From Hydrogenophaga sp. PAMC20947 (lineage in GTDB: Bacteria > Pseudomonadota > Gammaproteobacteria > Burkholderiales > Burkholderiaceae_C): a stretch of 64,000 nt of DNA. Made by a program: the position numbers and the translations under genes. Where the stretch lies: the NCBI RefSeq assembly GCF_004795855.1, contig NZ_CP039252.1:496001-560000 (forward strand). The letters are read 5' to 3'. The notes beneath the pieces were generated by a model that saw nothing but the letters and a program-made list of their open reading frames with translations, did no database searches and had not been told where the DNA came from. Shown here in pieces: positions 46,809-55,446 of this stretch (position 1 is the first letter of the stretch; each line of letters opens with the position of its first letter).

Positions 46809-47710
46809 CCGAAGACGGGCAAGCCGACTGGATGCAGCAAGAGGAACGCAGCCACGCGCTGGTGCTGCGCTTCATGGTCTGGCTGTCGCTCACGTTCGGC
46901 CGGCGGCTGGGGCGCGTCGTGCTGCACATCATCACGGCTTACTTTGTGCTGTTCGCGCCCAGCGCGCGCCGCGCAAGCCGCCATTACCTGGAACGGGCCC
47001 TGGGGCGGCCCGCGGGCTGGCGTGATGGCTACCGACACGTGCTGGGTTTTGCCAGCACGATTCACGACCGCATTTACCTGCTCAACGACCGCTTTGCCGA
47101 TTTTGACATCAAGGTCTACGGTGTGCAGGAAGTGCGTGGCACGCTGTCGGATGGCGTCGGCGCACTGCTGATCGGTGCACACTTTGGCAGCTTCGAGGTT
47201 TTGCGCGCCGTGGGGTGGGGGGCTGGCGGGCTGAAGGTGGCCATGTTGATGTACAAAGACAATGCCCGCAAGCTGAACGCATCCCTGGCCGCCATCAACC
47301 CCAAGGCCATGCAAGATATCATCCCTTTGGGCCGTATCGAGTCGATGCTGGAGGTGCGCGACAAGCTGGACCATGGCTACATGGTGGGCATGCTGGCAGA
47401 CCGCACGCTGGGTGATGACGCCATGAAAATGTTCGATTTTCTGGGGCATCCGGCGCCGTTTCCTGTCGGACCATGGCGGTTGGCAGCGATGTTGAAGCGC
47501 CCCGTGTTTTTCATGACCGGGCTCTACCTGGGCGGCAACCGATATGAGCTGCATTTTGAGCCGTTGGCCGATTTTTCCCAGGTCGAGCGCGCGGATCGCC
47601 AGGCCGCGATTGAGCAGGCCATGGCGCGTTATGTCAGTTGTCTGGAGCGTTATTGCAAGCGTCAGCCCTACAACTGGTTCAACTTTTTCAATTTTTGGCG
47701 TACGAAATGA
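46805..47710 (+). CDS. LpxL/HtrB-like lysophospholipid-type acyltransferase
   Basis: The 301-residue membrane-associated acyltransferase belongs to the LpxL/HtrB group. The catalytic H-x4-E region appears as G-A-H-F-G-S-F-E, and an A-D-R-T-L-G-D segment is the second conserved block. APE loci normally encode one such enzyme, thought to link the polyene to a membrane glycolipid or lipid anchor. Here a BtrH-like enzyme encoded elsewhere in the cluster competes for the final acyl transfer. Its start overlaps the dehydratase stop. Confidence 0.87.
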   Translation: MTEDGQADWMQQEERSHALVLRFMVWLSLTFGRRLGRVVLHIITAYFVLFAPSARRASRHYLERALGRPAGWRDGYRHVLGFASTIHDRIYLLNDRFADFDIKVYGVQEVRGTLSDGVGALLIGAHFGSFEVLRAVGWGAGGLKVAMLMYKDNARKLNASLAAINPKAMQDIIPLGRIESMLEVRDKLDHGYMVGMLADRTLGDDAMKMFDFLGHPAPFPVGPWRLAAMLKRPVFFMTGLYLGGNRYELHFEPLADFSQVERADRQAAIEQAMARYVSCLERYCKRQPYNWFNFFNFWRTK

Positions 47711-48279
47711 ATCGATTTTTTCGGTGGGCTGTTTTGGGGCTGGGCCTCGTGGGCTCTTTGGCGCATGCCGCCTACAGCGTGGACCAGTTGATGGCCGATC
47801 TGGCCCAGAACAAGGGCGGACGGGCGCGCTTTGTGGAGACGCGGTATGTCGCGCTGCTGGACAAGCCGGTACAGGCTTCGGGGGAGATGGTGTACAGCCC
47901 GCCCGACCGCTTGGAAAAACACACCTTGTTGCCCAAAATGGAGTCCATGGTGCTGGACAAGGACACCCTGAGTCTGGAGCGCGACAAACGCCGCATGTCC
48001 ATCAACCTCTCCAGCCGGCCTGAGGCGCAGGCGTTCGTCGAGAGCATCCGCAGCACGCTGGCCGGCAACCGCCAGGCGCTGGAAGCGCACTACAAGCTGG
48101 AGCTCACGGGAGAAAGAGCAGACTGGATGCTCACCTTGCTGCCCACGGAGCCCGCCATCGCCGCCTTGTTGCAGCGCATCAAGGTCAGCGGCAGCAAGAA
48201 GCAGGTGCGCAAGATCGAGTACTTTCAGGCCGATGGAGACCGTTCTGAGCTCGCCATCGAGCCGATCGACCAGCCATGA
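47707..48279 (+). CDS. LolA-like periplasmic carrier protein
   Basis: This 190-residue protein has a signal peptide ending A-H-A-A and a LolA-like fold with many beta strands (for example Q-A-S-G-E-M-V-Y-S-P-P-D-R-L). LolA-like proteins in APE and xanthomonadin loci are believed to help carry the pigment across the periplasm together with an MMPL transporter. It sits directly before that exporter gene; start and stop overlap the neighbours. Confidence 0.85.
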   Translation: MNRFFRWAVLGLGLVGSLAHAAYSVDQLMADLAQNKGGRARFVETRYVALLDKPVQASGEMVYSPPDRLEKHTLLPKMESMVLDKDTLSLERDKRRMSINLSSRPEAQAFVESIRSTLAGNRQALEAHYKLELTGERADWMLTLLPTEPAIAALLQRIKVSGSKKQVRKIEYFQADGDRSELAIEPIDQP

Positions 48280-50612
48280 TGTCACCGAGGGTGCGGGTGT
48301 TCCTGGTCTGGCTGGTGCTGATGTGCGCTGGCGTGGCTGTGGTGTCCCAAAGCCGGTTTTCGGCTGATATTTCGTTTTTTCTGCCTTCACGTCCGACGCC
48401 AGAGCAACAGGTGCTGGTTGCGCAACTGAAAGACGGCTCGGTCTCCCGATTGCTCATGGTCGCCGTGGGCGGCGGTGACGCCAAACAGCGCGCACAGGCA
48501 TCACAAGCCATGCGGCAGCAACTGGCCGGCGGGGGTGGATTCTTGTCGGTGCAAAACGGTGCGGCGGCAGCCATGGACAGCGAGCGTGACTTTTTCCTGC
48601 GCCACCGCTACCAGCTCAGCCCTGCGGTGAACGCGGAACGTTTCACAGAAGCCGGCTTGCGCGATGCGGTGGGAGAGACGATTGACGGCTTGTCCTCTCC
48701 ATTGGGCATGATGGTCAAGCCTTTTCTGGCCCAGGATCCGACCGGCGAGTTGATGGCCATACTGGAGCAGTTCAACCCAGGCGCACAACCCGAGATGCGC
48801 GCAGGCGTGTGGGCCTCTCGCGATGGCGAGCGGGCCATGCTGTTGCTTGAAACACAGGCGCTGGGTTCCGATATCGACGGACAGGCGCAAGCGGTGGAGC
48901 GGGTGCAAGCGGCTTTCGACACAGCCAAGGCCAAGGTTGAGGGCACACCGAACCTCGACCTGCAACTCTCGGGCCCCGGGGTCTTTGCCGTGAAGTCGCG
49001 CGAATCGATCAAGGCAGAGGTTTCCCGCTTGCTGGTGATCAGCACCATCGGCATCGTGGGCGTGTTGCTCTGGGTCTACCGCTCGCCTCGCCTGCTGGCA
49101 CTGGGCCTGCTCCCCATGGTGAGCGGTGCGCTGGCGGGTGTGGTGGTGGTCAGCCTGGTGCATGGTGAGGTGTTTGGCATCACGGTGGGCTTTGGCTCGG
49201 CCTTGATCGGGGAGGCGGTGGACTATGCCATCTACTTCTTTGTTCAATCAGGTCGCATGGGGCTGTCCACCTGGCGCCAGACTTTCTGGCCCACGATCCG
49301 GCTGGGCGTGATGACTTCGGCGCTGGGATTTGGCGCCTTGCTGTTTTCGGGTTTTCCTGGCCTGTCGCAACTGGGCTTGTACGCCTTGTCGGGGGTGGTG
49401 ACGGCGGCGCTGGTCACGCGCTTTGTGCTGCCCACGCTGGCTGGGCAGGTGGTGAGTGTGCCCGAGCCAGGTCCCTGGGTGCACCGTGCGCTGGGCTGGT
49501 TGGGTCAGGCCTACCGGCTTCGGGTGTGGGTCGCCATCGCGGCCGTTCTGGCGGGTGCATACCTCTGGCAGCAGCGCGACAGCTTGTGGGACGCCAATTT
49601 GTCGGCGCTCTCCACCGTGAGCGCGGACGAAGCCGAAGCCGATGGCCGCCTGCGAACCGATCTGGCTGCGCCCGATGCGCGTTACCTGGTGATGGCTTCG
49701 GGCGCAGACCAGGAGGCGGCGTTGCAGGCCGCGGAGCGCGTTGGCGCCCGGCTGGATGCGCTGACCGAGGAAGGTGTCATAGGGGGCTACGACAGCCCGG
49801 TTCGCTTCCTGCCCAGTGCCCGGAGCCAGCAGGCCCGTCTGAACCATTTGCCCGACCGCGCCGTGCTGGAAGTCCGCTTGAGGGCGGCTTTGGTCGACGC
49901 GCCCTTGTCAGCGGACAAGCTGGGCCCGTTTCTGGACGGCGTGGCCGCAGCCCGTGAGGCGGGGCCTGTGCGGCGAGCCGATCTCGACGGGTCGGCCATG
50001 GCGCTGGCCGTGGATGCGATGCTCACGCCAGGTGCCAAAGGGTGGAATGTGGTGATTCCCCTGCGGCCGCCGGCCGCCGGTGTCGACATGCCGGTGGACC
50101 GTCTTCAGGCGGCGCTGGCAGGCAGTGGCGCTTTGTTTGTGGACCTCAAAGGCGAGTTTGACACCTTGTATGGGGGTTATGTGGGTGAGGCGGTGCGCCT
50201 GGCGCTGGCGGGTTGTGCCTTGATCGTCTTGTTGCTGGGTGTGACTTTGCGATCGGTGGGGCGTCTCGCGCGCGTGCTGATTGCCTTGGCGCTCACGGTG
50301 GTCGGCGTCCTTGCGGCTTTGCACCTGGCGGGCGAACGCTTGCACTTGCTGCACCTGGTGGGCATGTTGCTCATCGTGGCTGTGGGCTCCAACTACGCGC
50401 TGTTTTTTGACCGCGCGGCGGGTGGTGAAGCGCTGGACGCCGCCACCCTGATGTCGTTGGGCGTGGCCACCCTCACCACCGCGATCGGGTTTGGCACACT
50501 GGCGGCCTCTCACGTGCCGGTGTTGCAGGCGATCGGTGTCACGGTCGGGCCCGGCGCCTTGCTGGCGCTGCTGATGGCGGCGGTGTTTGTGTATCCACCC
50601 CGTCGCACATGA
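48276..50612 (+). CDS. MMPL/RND-type exporter of the aryl-polyene cluster
   Basis: The 778-residue protein has the doubled RND/MMPL plan: a membrane helix, a large periplasmic domain, five helices (about 250-400), a second periplasmic domain and five helices (about 635-775). Conserved membrane segments include G-F-G-S-A-L-I-G-E-A-V-D-Y-A near helix 4. This is the presumed inner-membrane exporter that hands the polyene to the LolA-like protein. Its start overlaps the LolA-like gene. Confidence 0.9.
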   Translation: MMSPRVRVFLVWLVLMCAGVAVVSQSRFSADISFFLPSRPTPEQQVLVAQLKDGSVSRLLMVAVGGGDAKQRAQASQAMRQQLAGGGGFLSVQNGAAAAMDSERDFFLRHRYQLSPAVNAERFTEAGLRDAVGETIDGLSSPLGMMVKPFLAQDPTGELMAILEQFNPGAQPEMRAGVWASRDGERAMLLLETQALGSDIDGQAQAVERVQAAFDTAKAKVEGTPNLDLQLSGPGVFAVKSRESIKAEVSRLLVISTIGIVGVLLWVYRSPRLLALGLLPMVSGALAGVVVVSLVHGEVFGITVGFGSALIGEAVDYAIYFFVQSGRMGLSTWRQTFWPTIRLGVMTSALGFGALLFSGFPGLSQLGLYALSGVVTAALVTRFVLPTLAGQVVSVPEPGPWVHRALGWLGQAYRLRVWVAIAAVLAGAYLWQQRDSLWDANLSALSTVSADEAEADGRLRTDLAAPDARYLVMASGADQEAALQAAERVGARLDALTEEGVIGGYDSPVRFLPSARSQQARLNHLPDRAVLEVRLRAALVDAPLSADKLGPFLDGVAAAREAGPVRRADLDGSAMALAVDAMLTPGAKGWNVVIPLRPPAAGVDMPVDRLQAALAGSGALFVDLKGEFDTLYGGYVGEAVRLALAGCALIVLLLGVTLRSVGRLARVLIALALTVVGVLAALHLAGERLHLLHLVGMLLIVAVGSNYALFFDRAAGGEALDAATLMSLGVATLTTAIGFGTLAASHVPVLQAIGVTVGPGALLALLMAAVFVYPPRRT

Positions 50613-51256
50613 GCCGCCCGGACGCCCTGACCGCATTGCGCGGCGGATCTGCGCTGATGGTGTTGTTGCCCGGGGCCTTGATGAAGCCTCAGCACATGGT
50701 CGATGCCGGGATGTTCGATGCGGTGGAACAGCGCCACCTTGATCTGGATCTGATGGCGGTGGATTTGCAGGCCTTGGGGGGCTGCAACCGACAGGCTTTG
50801 CAGGTCTTGCGCGATGACGTGCTGGCGCCAGAGCGCGCCCGTTACGCGCAGATCTGGCTCGCTGGCATCTCGCGCGGCGGACAACTGGCTTTGTCGTGTC
50901 TGGCCGAAGAGACGGCGCCGGTGGATGGCGTCTGTTTGCTGGCCCCTTACCCGGGCAGCCGGCTGACCATCAACGCCATCCGGCGCGCAGGCGGACTGGA
51001 TACTTGGGTGCCCGATGCCACCGAGCTGGAGGACCCCGAGTTCCGGCTGTGGCGCTGGCTCAAACAACCCGTGCTCGAAATGCCTTTGTTCGTGGGCTAC
51101 GGTGCCCAGGACCGTTTTGCGGACAGCATGCACACCCTGATAGAAAGGCTTCCCATGGCGCAAAGGGTCGAGGTCGAAGGGGGACACGACTGGGCTGCCT
51201 GGATGCCGCTGTGGTCACAGTTTCTGGACGTCGGACATTTTGGGAGGCAGTCTTGA
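50609..51256 (+). CDS. Alpha/beta hydrolase in the pigment cluster
   Basis: A small 215-residue alpha/beta hydrolase with the nucleophile elbow G-I-S-R-G-G (serine), a late aspartate in G-A-Q-D-R-F and a C-terminal histidine in G-G-H-D-W. It may be a thioesterase or esterase releasing or editing intermediates. No cognate function is known to me from APE loci, so the substrate remains open. It overlaps the genes on both sides. Confidence 0.82.
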   Translation: MSRPDALTALRGGSALMVLLPGALMKPQHMVDAGMFDAVEQRHLDLDLMAVDLQALGGCNRQALQVLRDDVLAPERARYAQIWLAGISRGGQLALSCLAEETAPVDGVCLLAPYPGSRLTINAIRRAGGLDTWVPDATELEDPEFRLWRWLKQPVLEMPLFVGYGAQDRFADSMHTLIERLPMAQRVEVEGGHDWAAWMPLWSQFLDVGHFGRQS

Positions 51257-52053
51257 GTCGGCCCTCATTCTGGACACCAGCGTTGCAGGCGTCTGCAGCG
51301 CTGCACGGCGCGGCCGCGCTGGGTGCTGCGTTGGTGCCTGGGGCATGGCCTTGGGGGCTCGCCGCCGTGGTCGCCAACCACGCCACCTTGACGGTGGCGG
51401 GTTTGCTGCCACGCTCTCAGTTGCTGGGCTCCAACTGGGTTCGTTTGCCTTCCAGCGCACAAGCCCGGCGCGAAGTGGCCATCACCATCGATGACGGCCC
51501 CGACCCAGAGGTCACACCGTTGGTGCTGGATCTGCTCGACGCTGCTGGTGTGAAAGCGAGTTTCTTTTGCATCGGTTGGCGCGCCCGGCAGGCGCCTGAT
51601 CTGTGCAAAGAGATTGTCGCGCGAGGGCACCGGGTGGAAAACCACGGGGATTCACATTCCCATGCCTTTTCGCTCTTTGGCCCTCGGCGCATGCGGGCGG
51701 ACATCGCAGCCGCGCAAACCACGCTGACCACGCTCAGTGGGCAAGCACCCCGGTTCTTCCGTCCGACGGCCGGGTTGCGCAACCCGTTTCTCGATCCGGT
51801 CTTGCAAGGGCTGAATTTGCAGTTGGCGGCCTGGACTCGGCGCTCGTTCGACACGCGCCGGTCCGATCCAGATCAAGCACTGAGCCTCCTCACGCGGGGG
51901 CTCGCCGCGGGCGATATCCTGCTGTTGCACGATGGCCACGCAGCGCGGGGCGCCGATGGGCAGCCCGTCATCCTGGCGGTTTTGCCACACCTCCTGCGCG
52001 CCATCCAGGAAGCGGGGTTGCGCCCTGTCACGCTGGAGGCCGCTCTGCGATGA
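51253..52053 (+). CDS. NodB-like polysaccharide deacetylase in the pigment cluster
   Basis: This 266-residue protein has a short membrane-anchored N-terminus and a NodB domain. The metal motif is present: I-T-I-D-D-G-P-D (catalytic Asp pair), H-G-D-S-H-S-H for the two histidines, R-P-T-A-G-L-R and L-L-L-H-D-G-H. It may remove acetyl groups from a sugar-like anchor or glycan. The start is an unusual TTG at 51253, supported by GGGAGG 5 bases upstream and by overlap with the hydrolase stop. A hairpin follows its stop. Confidence 0.83.
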   Translation: MSRPSFWTPALQASAALHGAAALGAALVPGAWPWGLAAVVANHATLTVAGLLPRSQLLGSNWVRLPSSAQARREVAITIDDGPDPEVTPLVLDLLDAAGVKASFFCIGWRARQAPDLCKEIVARGHRVENHGDSHSHAFSLFGPRRMRADIAAAQTTLTTLSGQAPRFFRPTAGLRNPFLDPVLQGLNLQLAAWTRRSFDTRRSDPDQALSLLTRGLAAGDILLLHDGHAARGADGQPVILAVLPHLLRAIQEAGLRPVTLEAALR

Positions 52054-52072
52054 GGCCCTTTTCCGGGCCTTT
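52053..52072 (+). terminator. Terminator-like hairpin after the deacetylase gene
   Basis: AGGCCC (52053-52058), TTTTCC, GGGCCT (52065-52070), then two T. Weak T-run, so it may attenuate instead of fully terminate. It lies in the only gap of about 100 bases in the first half of the cluster. Confidence 0.4.
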
Positions 52073-52159
52073 GACGACGGGGCGCCGACCCGCACATGGC
52101 CTGATTTTGGTGCGCGCAACAACCCCATCCTCTAAGATCAGCGTTTTGAACGACCGGTT

Positions 52160-53356
52160 GTGCCTGTGTATCCCTTGTTACTCTCCGCCTACACCCTGAC
52201 CACCTGCCTGGGCCAAGGTCTGGACGCCCACCGTGATGCCCTGAAGTCCGAACGATCGGGTTTGAAGCGATGCGACTTCGAGTCGGTCACGCTTGACACC
52301 TGGATTGGCGAGGTCGAGGGCTTGAACCAGGTGCAGTTGCCCGAGGCGCTGGCGCGCTTTGATTGCCGCAACAACCGCCTGGTGCAGTTGGGCCTGGAGG
52401 CAGATGGTTTTGCGCAAAAGGTGCGCGCGGCGTCTGAGCGTTATGGTGCGGACCGGGTGGGCGTATTTCTGGGAACCAGTACCGCCGGTATCTTGCAAAC
52501 CGAGCTGGCCTACCGACAGCGTGATCCGGTGTCTGGTGCGTTGCCCGAGGGGTTTGACTACGGTGGAACCCATAACGCCTTTTCCCTGGCCGCATTCGCC
52601 CGGGAATACCTGGGCCTCGAGGGCATGGCCATGGCCGTCTCGACCGCCTGCTCTTCCAGCGCCAAGGTGTTTGCCGCCGCCGCGCGCCAGATCAAATTGG
52701 GCACCATTGATGCAGCCGTGGTCGGCGGAGTCGACACGCTGTGCCTGACCACCTTGTACGGGTTTGCATCCCTGCAGCTCACCTCAACGTTGCCGTGTCG
52801 CCCCTACGACCCAGAACGGGATGGTCTTTCCATTGGTGAGGGGGCCGGTTTCGGCCTGCTGGAGAGGGCCGACAACGCGACACCGGGTGCCTTGCTGGTG
52901 CTCGGCGTGGGGGAATCCAGCGATGCGCACCACATGTCCGCGCCCCACCCGGAAGGCCTGGGCGCCCGCATGGCCATGGACGCCGCCTTGAACAGCGCTG
53001 GCCTTGGCGCTGGCGATATTGACTACATCAACTTGCACGGGACCGCCACGCCGGCCAATGACGCGGCAGAAGGGCTGGCAGTGAGCACCGTGTTTGGCGA
53101 CCGCGTGGCCTGCAACTCAACCAAAGGCGCCACGGGCCACACGCTCGGAGCGGCTGGGGCCATCGAGGCGGTCATCTGCGCGCTGGCACTGACCGACGGG
53201 CGCATGCCCGGGAGTCCGGGCACCGGGTCGGTAGACCCGGCCTTGCCGCTGCGTTACCAGCGACACAGCGAAGCAGCGCCTTTGCGCCGAGCTTTGTCGA
53301 ATTCGTTTGGCTTTGGCGGCAGCAATTGCAGCCTGATTCTGGGAGTGCAGGCATGA
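52160..53356 (+). CDS. Beta-ketoacyl-ACP synthase (FabB/KAS I-like), second elongating ketosynthase
   Basis: Complete 398-residue ketosynthase with Cys164 in S-T-A-C-S-S, His293 in N-L-H-G-T-A and His327 in T-G-H-T-L-G. The start is a GTG at 52160. It is followed by a shorter ketosynthase-like partner lacking the catalytic cysteine, the pairing used in APE biosynthesis where a KS works with a chain-length factor. It should therefore be the main chain-extension enzyme together with the next protein. Confidence 0.93.
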   Translation: MPVYPLLLSAYTLTTCLGQGLDAHRDALKSERSGLKRCDFESVTLDTWIGEVEGLNQVQLPEALARFDCRNNRLVQLGLEADGFAQKVRAASERYGADRVGVFLGTSTAGILQTELAYRQRDPVSGALPEGFDYGGTHNAFSLAAFAREYLGLEGMAMAVSTACSSSAKVFAAAARQIKLGTIDAAVVGGVDTLCLTTLYGFASLQLTSTLPCRPYDPERDGLSIGEGAGFGLLERADNATPGALLVLGVGESSDAHHMSAPHPEGLGARMAMDAALNSAGLGAGDIDYINLHGTATPANDAAEGLAVSTVFGDRVACNSTKGATGHTLGAAGAIEAVICALALTDGRMPGSPGTGSVDPALPLRYQRHSEAAPLRRALSNSFGFGGSNCSLILGVQA

Positions 53357-54165
53357 GCACCGTGACCCACGCCCCCCTGCGCGCCTGGATACAGGGCATT
53401 GGATTGATCGCGCCGGGTATGCCCGACTGGCCCACGGCCCGTGCCGTGCTGGCAGGCGAGCAGGCGTATGTGCCCGCGCCGTCGGTGCTGCCCGTGCCCA
53501 GCTTGTTGCCCACGGCGGAGCGCCGCCGCGCCAGCCGGGTGATCAAACTCAGTCTGGGTCTGGGCCTGGAGGCTGTGGCCCATGCGGGTGCCGACGCCAG
53601 TACGCTGGCCACCGTCTTCAGTGCGTCGGGTGCCGATGGCCACAACTGCCATGCCTTGTGCGAGCAGTTGGCCAGCGATGATCGACAGGTCTCGCCCACC
53701 CGTTTTCACAACTCGGTGCACAACGCCGCCGCTGGCTATTGGGGCATTGCGACCCGCTGCATGGCGCCGTGCCAGGTGATTGGTGCGTTTGACGCCAGCC
53801 TGGGCGCGGGTCTGCTGGATGCCATGGCACAAGTGGTCTGCACGAATGAGCCGGTCTTGCTCGTGGCCTACGACAGCGAGTACCCTCAACCGCTGTTTGC
53901 CAAGCGTGACACACCCGATTGCGCTGGCGTGGCCTTGCTGCTGACGCCTCAGCCGTCAGGACAATCCTTGGCCTCCATCGCGTTGCGCACCACCCGCGCC
54001 GCGGCCGCCACCTTGCAAGATCCCGGGCTGGAGCAATTGCGCCAGAAAGTGCCCGCCTTGCGCTCCTTGCCTTTGCTGCAGCGGCTGGCGCAGAGGTTGG
54101 CCGGCCCCGTGGTGCTGGATTACCTTGCACCCCAGCAGATTGAGCTGGATGTGCAGCCGTGTTAG
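53353..54165 (+). CDS. Chain-length-factor-like ketosynthase homologue (ApeC-like)
   Basis: A 270-residue thiolase-fold protein without a catalytic cysteine. The segments R-F-H-N-S-V-H-N-A-A-A-G-Y-W and G-A-F-D-A-S-L-G-A-G-L are typical of the CLF-like partner of APE ketosynthases. In this type II system the CLF-like subunit pairs with the KS and sets chain length. It directly follows the KS gene; its ATG overlaps the KS stop region. Confidence 0.85.
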   Translation: MSTVTHAPLRAWIQGIGLIAPGMPDWPTARAVLAGEQAYVPAPSVLPVPSLLPTAERRRASRVIKLSLGLGLEAVAHAGADASTLATVFSASGADGHNCHALCEQLASDDRQVSPTRFHNSVHNAAAGYWGIATRCMAPCQVIGAFDASLGAGLLDAMAQVVCTNEPVLLVAYDSEYPQPLFAKRDTPDCAGVALLLTPQPSGQSLASIALRTTRAAAATLQDPGLEQLRQKVPALRSLPLLQRLAQRLAGPVVLDYLAPQQIELDVQPC

Positions 54166-54599
54166 ACCATGCCTGGATCGCCGCCCACATCCCGCACCAC
54201 GGCAACATGTGCCTGTTGCATGCTGTTCGGGAATGGGACGAGCACCACATCGTGTGCGAAGCGCTGAGCCATGAAGCGGTCGACAACCCATTGCGTGCGT
54301 CCGGGCGCCTGGGGGTCGCGACCGGTGTCGAATACGCTGCACAGGCCATGGCGGTGCACGGGGGGCTGCTGGCGCCCGCTGGCGCCGCGCCCACCCAGGG
54401 CTACCTCACCAGCGTGCGCGGCCTGACTTTGTACGTGCCGCGCCTTGACGACTGCGCCGGCCCTTTGCGTGTCTCGGCCGAGCGCCTCTCGGGTGATGCG
54501 CGGCTCATCCTGTACCAGTTCCAACTCCACCACCGGGACCGCTGCCTGCTTGAAGGCCGGGCATCGGTGGTGCTCGACGCCTCTTCCTTAGCGATATGA
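54159..54599 (+). CDS. 3-hydroxyacyl-ACP dehydratase, second hot-dog protein (ApeP-like)
   Basis: The 146-residue protein fits the second dehydratase of APE loci: an active-site-like segment H-I-P-H-H-G-N-M in the N-terminal part and G-V-E-Y-A-A-Q-A-M in the middle helix. The start is a GTG that overlaps the CLF stop. Together with the earlier small dehydratase it would give the two different dehydrations needed for a conjugated polyene. Confidence 0.82.
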   Translation: MLDHAWIAAHIPHHGNMCLLHAVREWDEHHIVCEALSHEAVDNPLRASGRLGVATGVEYAAQAMAVHGGLLAPAGAAPTQGYLTSVRGLTLYVPRLDDCAGPLRVSAERLSGDARLILYQFQLHHRDRCLLEGRASVVLDASSLAI

Positions 54600-55333
54600 A
54601 CGATACAAAAAAACCCAAACGTGCGCTGGTCACTGGAGGCAGTGGTGGCCTGGGCCGGGCGATTTGCCAGCAGCTGGCGGCGGACGGTTTTCACGTGATC
54701 GTGCACGCCAGCCTAAGCCTGGACAAGGCGCAGGGGGTGGTGGACCAGCTCCGCACCGCCGGCGGCAGCGCCCAGGCGGCGGTCTTTGATGTGACCGACC
54801 GGGTCGGCACAGCGGCCGCCCTGGCGGGCCTCACCGAAGAGGGCTCGGTGCAGGTGATCGTCAACAACGCAGGCATCCACGACGATGCCGTGTTCCCGGG
54901 CATGAGTGGTGATCAATGGGACCGCGTGATCGATGTGTCGCTCAATGGTTTTTTCAACGTGACGCAGCCATTGACCATGCCCATGCTGCGCACCCGCTGG
55001 GGCCGCATCATCAGCATTTCATCGGTGGCCGCAGTCGCTGGCAACCGGGGGCAGGTCAACTATGCGGCGGCCAAAGGTGCTTTGCACGCGGCCAGCAAGT
55101 CGCTGGCGCTGGAGCTCGCGAGCCGCAACATCACGGTCAACGTGGTGGCGCCTGGCATCATCGACAGCGGCATGGCCGAGGGGCAGTTCGATGCCGATGT
55201 GATCAAAAAAATGGTGCCCATGCAACGCGCCGGGCGAGCCAGCGAAGTCGCCGATTTGGTTTCCTTTCTCGCCTCAGATCGTGCTGGGTACATTTCAGGC
55301 CAGGTGATTTCGATCAATGGCGCCATGATTTGA
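54596..55333 (+). CDS. 3-oxoacyl-ACP reductase (FabG-like) of the aryl-polyene cluster
   Basis: The 245-residue SDR enzyme has the NAD(P) motif T-G-G-S-G-G-L-G and the catalytic Ser143, Tyr156 and Lys160 in Y-A-A-A-K. It reduces the 3-oxo intermediate in each elongation cycle. With the two ketosynthases and the two dehydratases it completes the type II elongation cycle except for an enoyl reductase, whose absence fits a polyene product. Its start overlaps the dehydratase stop. Confidence 0.93.
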   Translation: MNDTKKPKRALVTGGSGGLGRAICQQLAADGFHVIVHASLSLDKAQGVVDQLRTAGGSAQAAVFDVTDRVGTAAALAGLTEEGSVQVIVNNAGIHDDAVFPGMSGDQWDRVIDVSLNGFFNVTQPLTMPMLRTRWGRIISISSVAAVAGNRGQVNYAAAKGALHAASKSLALELASRNITVNVVAPGIIDSGMAEGQFDADVIKKMVPMQRAGRASEVADLVSFLASDRAGYISGQVISINGAMI

Positions 55334-55361
55334 GCCTTGGGCGGCTTATTAGAAATTTTGG

Positions 55362-55367
55362 TTGACA
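55362..55367 (+). promoter_or_regulatory. Candidate -35 box in the gap before darA
   Basis: A consensus TTGACA lies in the 113-base gap between the reductase and darA genes. The best -10 at a normal distance is poor (CCAATG). It could drive the DAR half of the cluster separately. Tentative. Confidence 0.3.
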
Positions 55368-55446
55368 ATAGAGGGTTGTGTTCGCCAATGGGTGGTCCGT
55401 GTTTCCACCTGCGAATGCCTTTCCTTTCTGTCATCCCACGAGGTCG

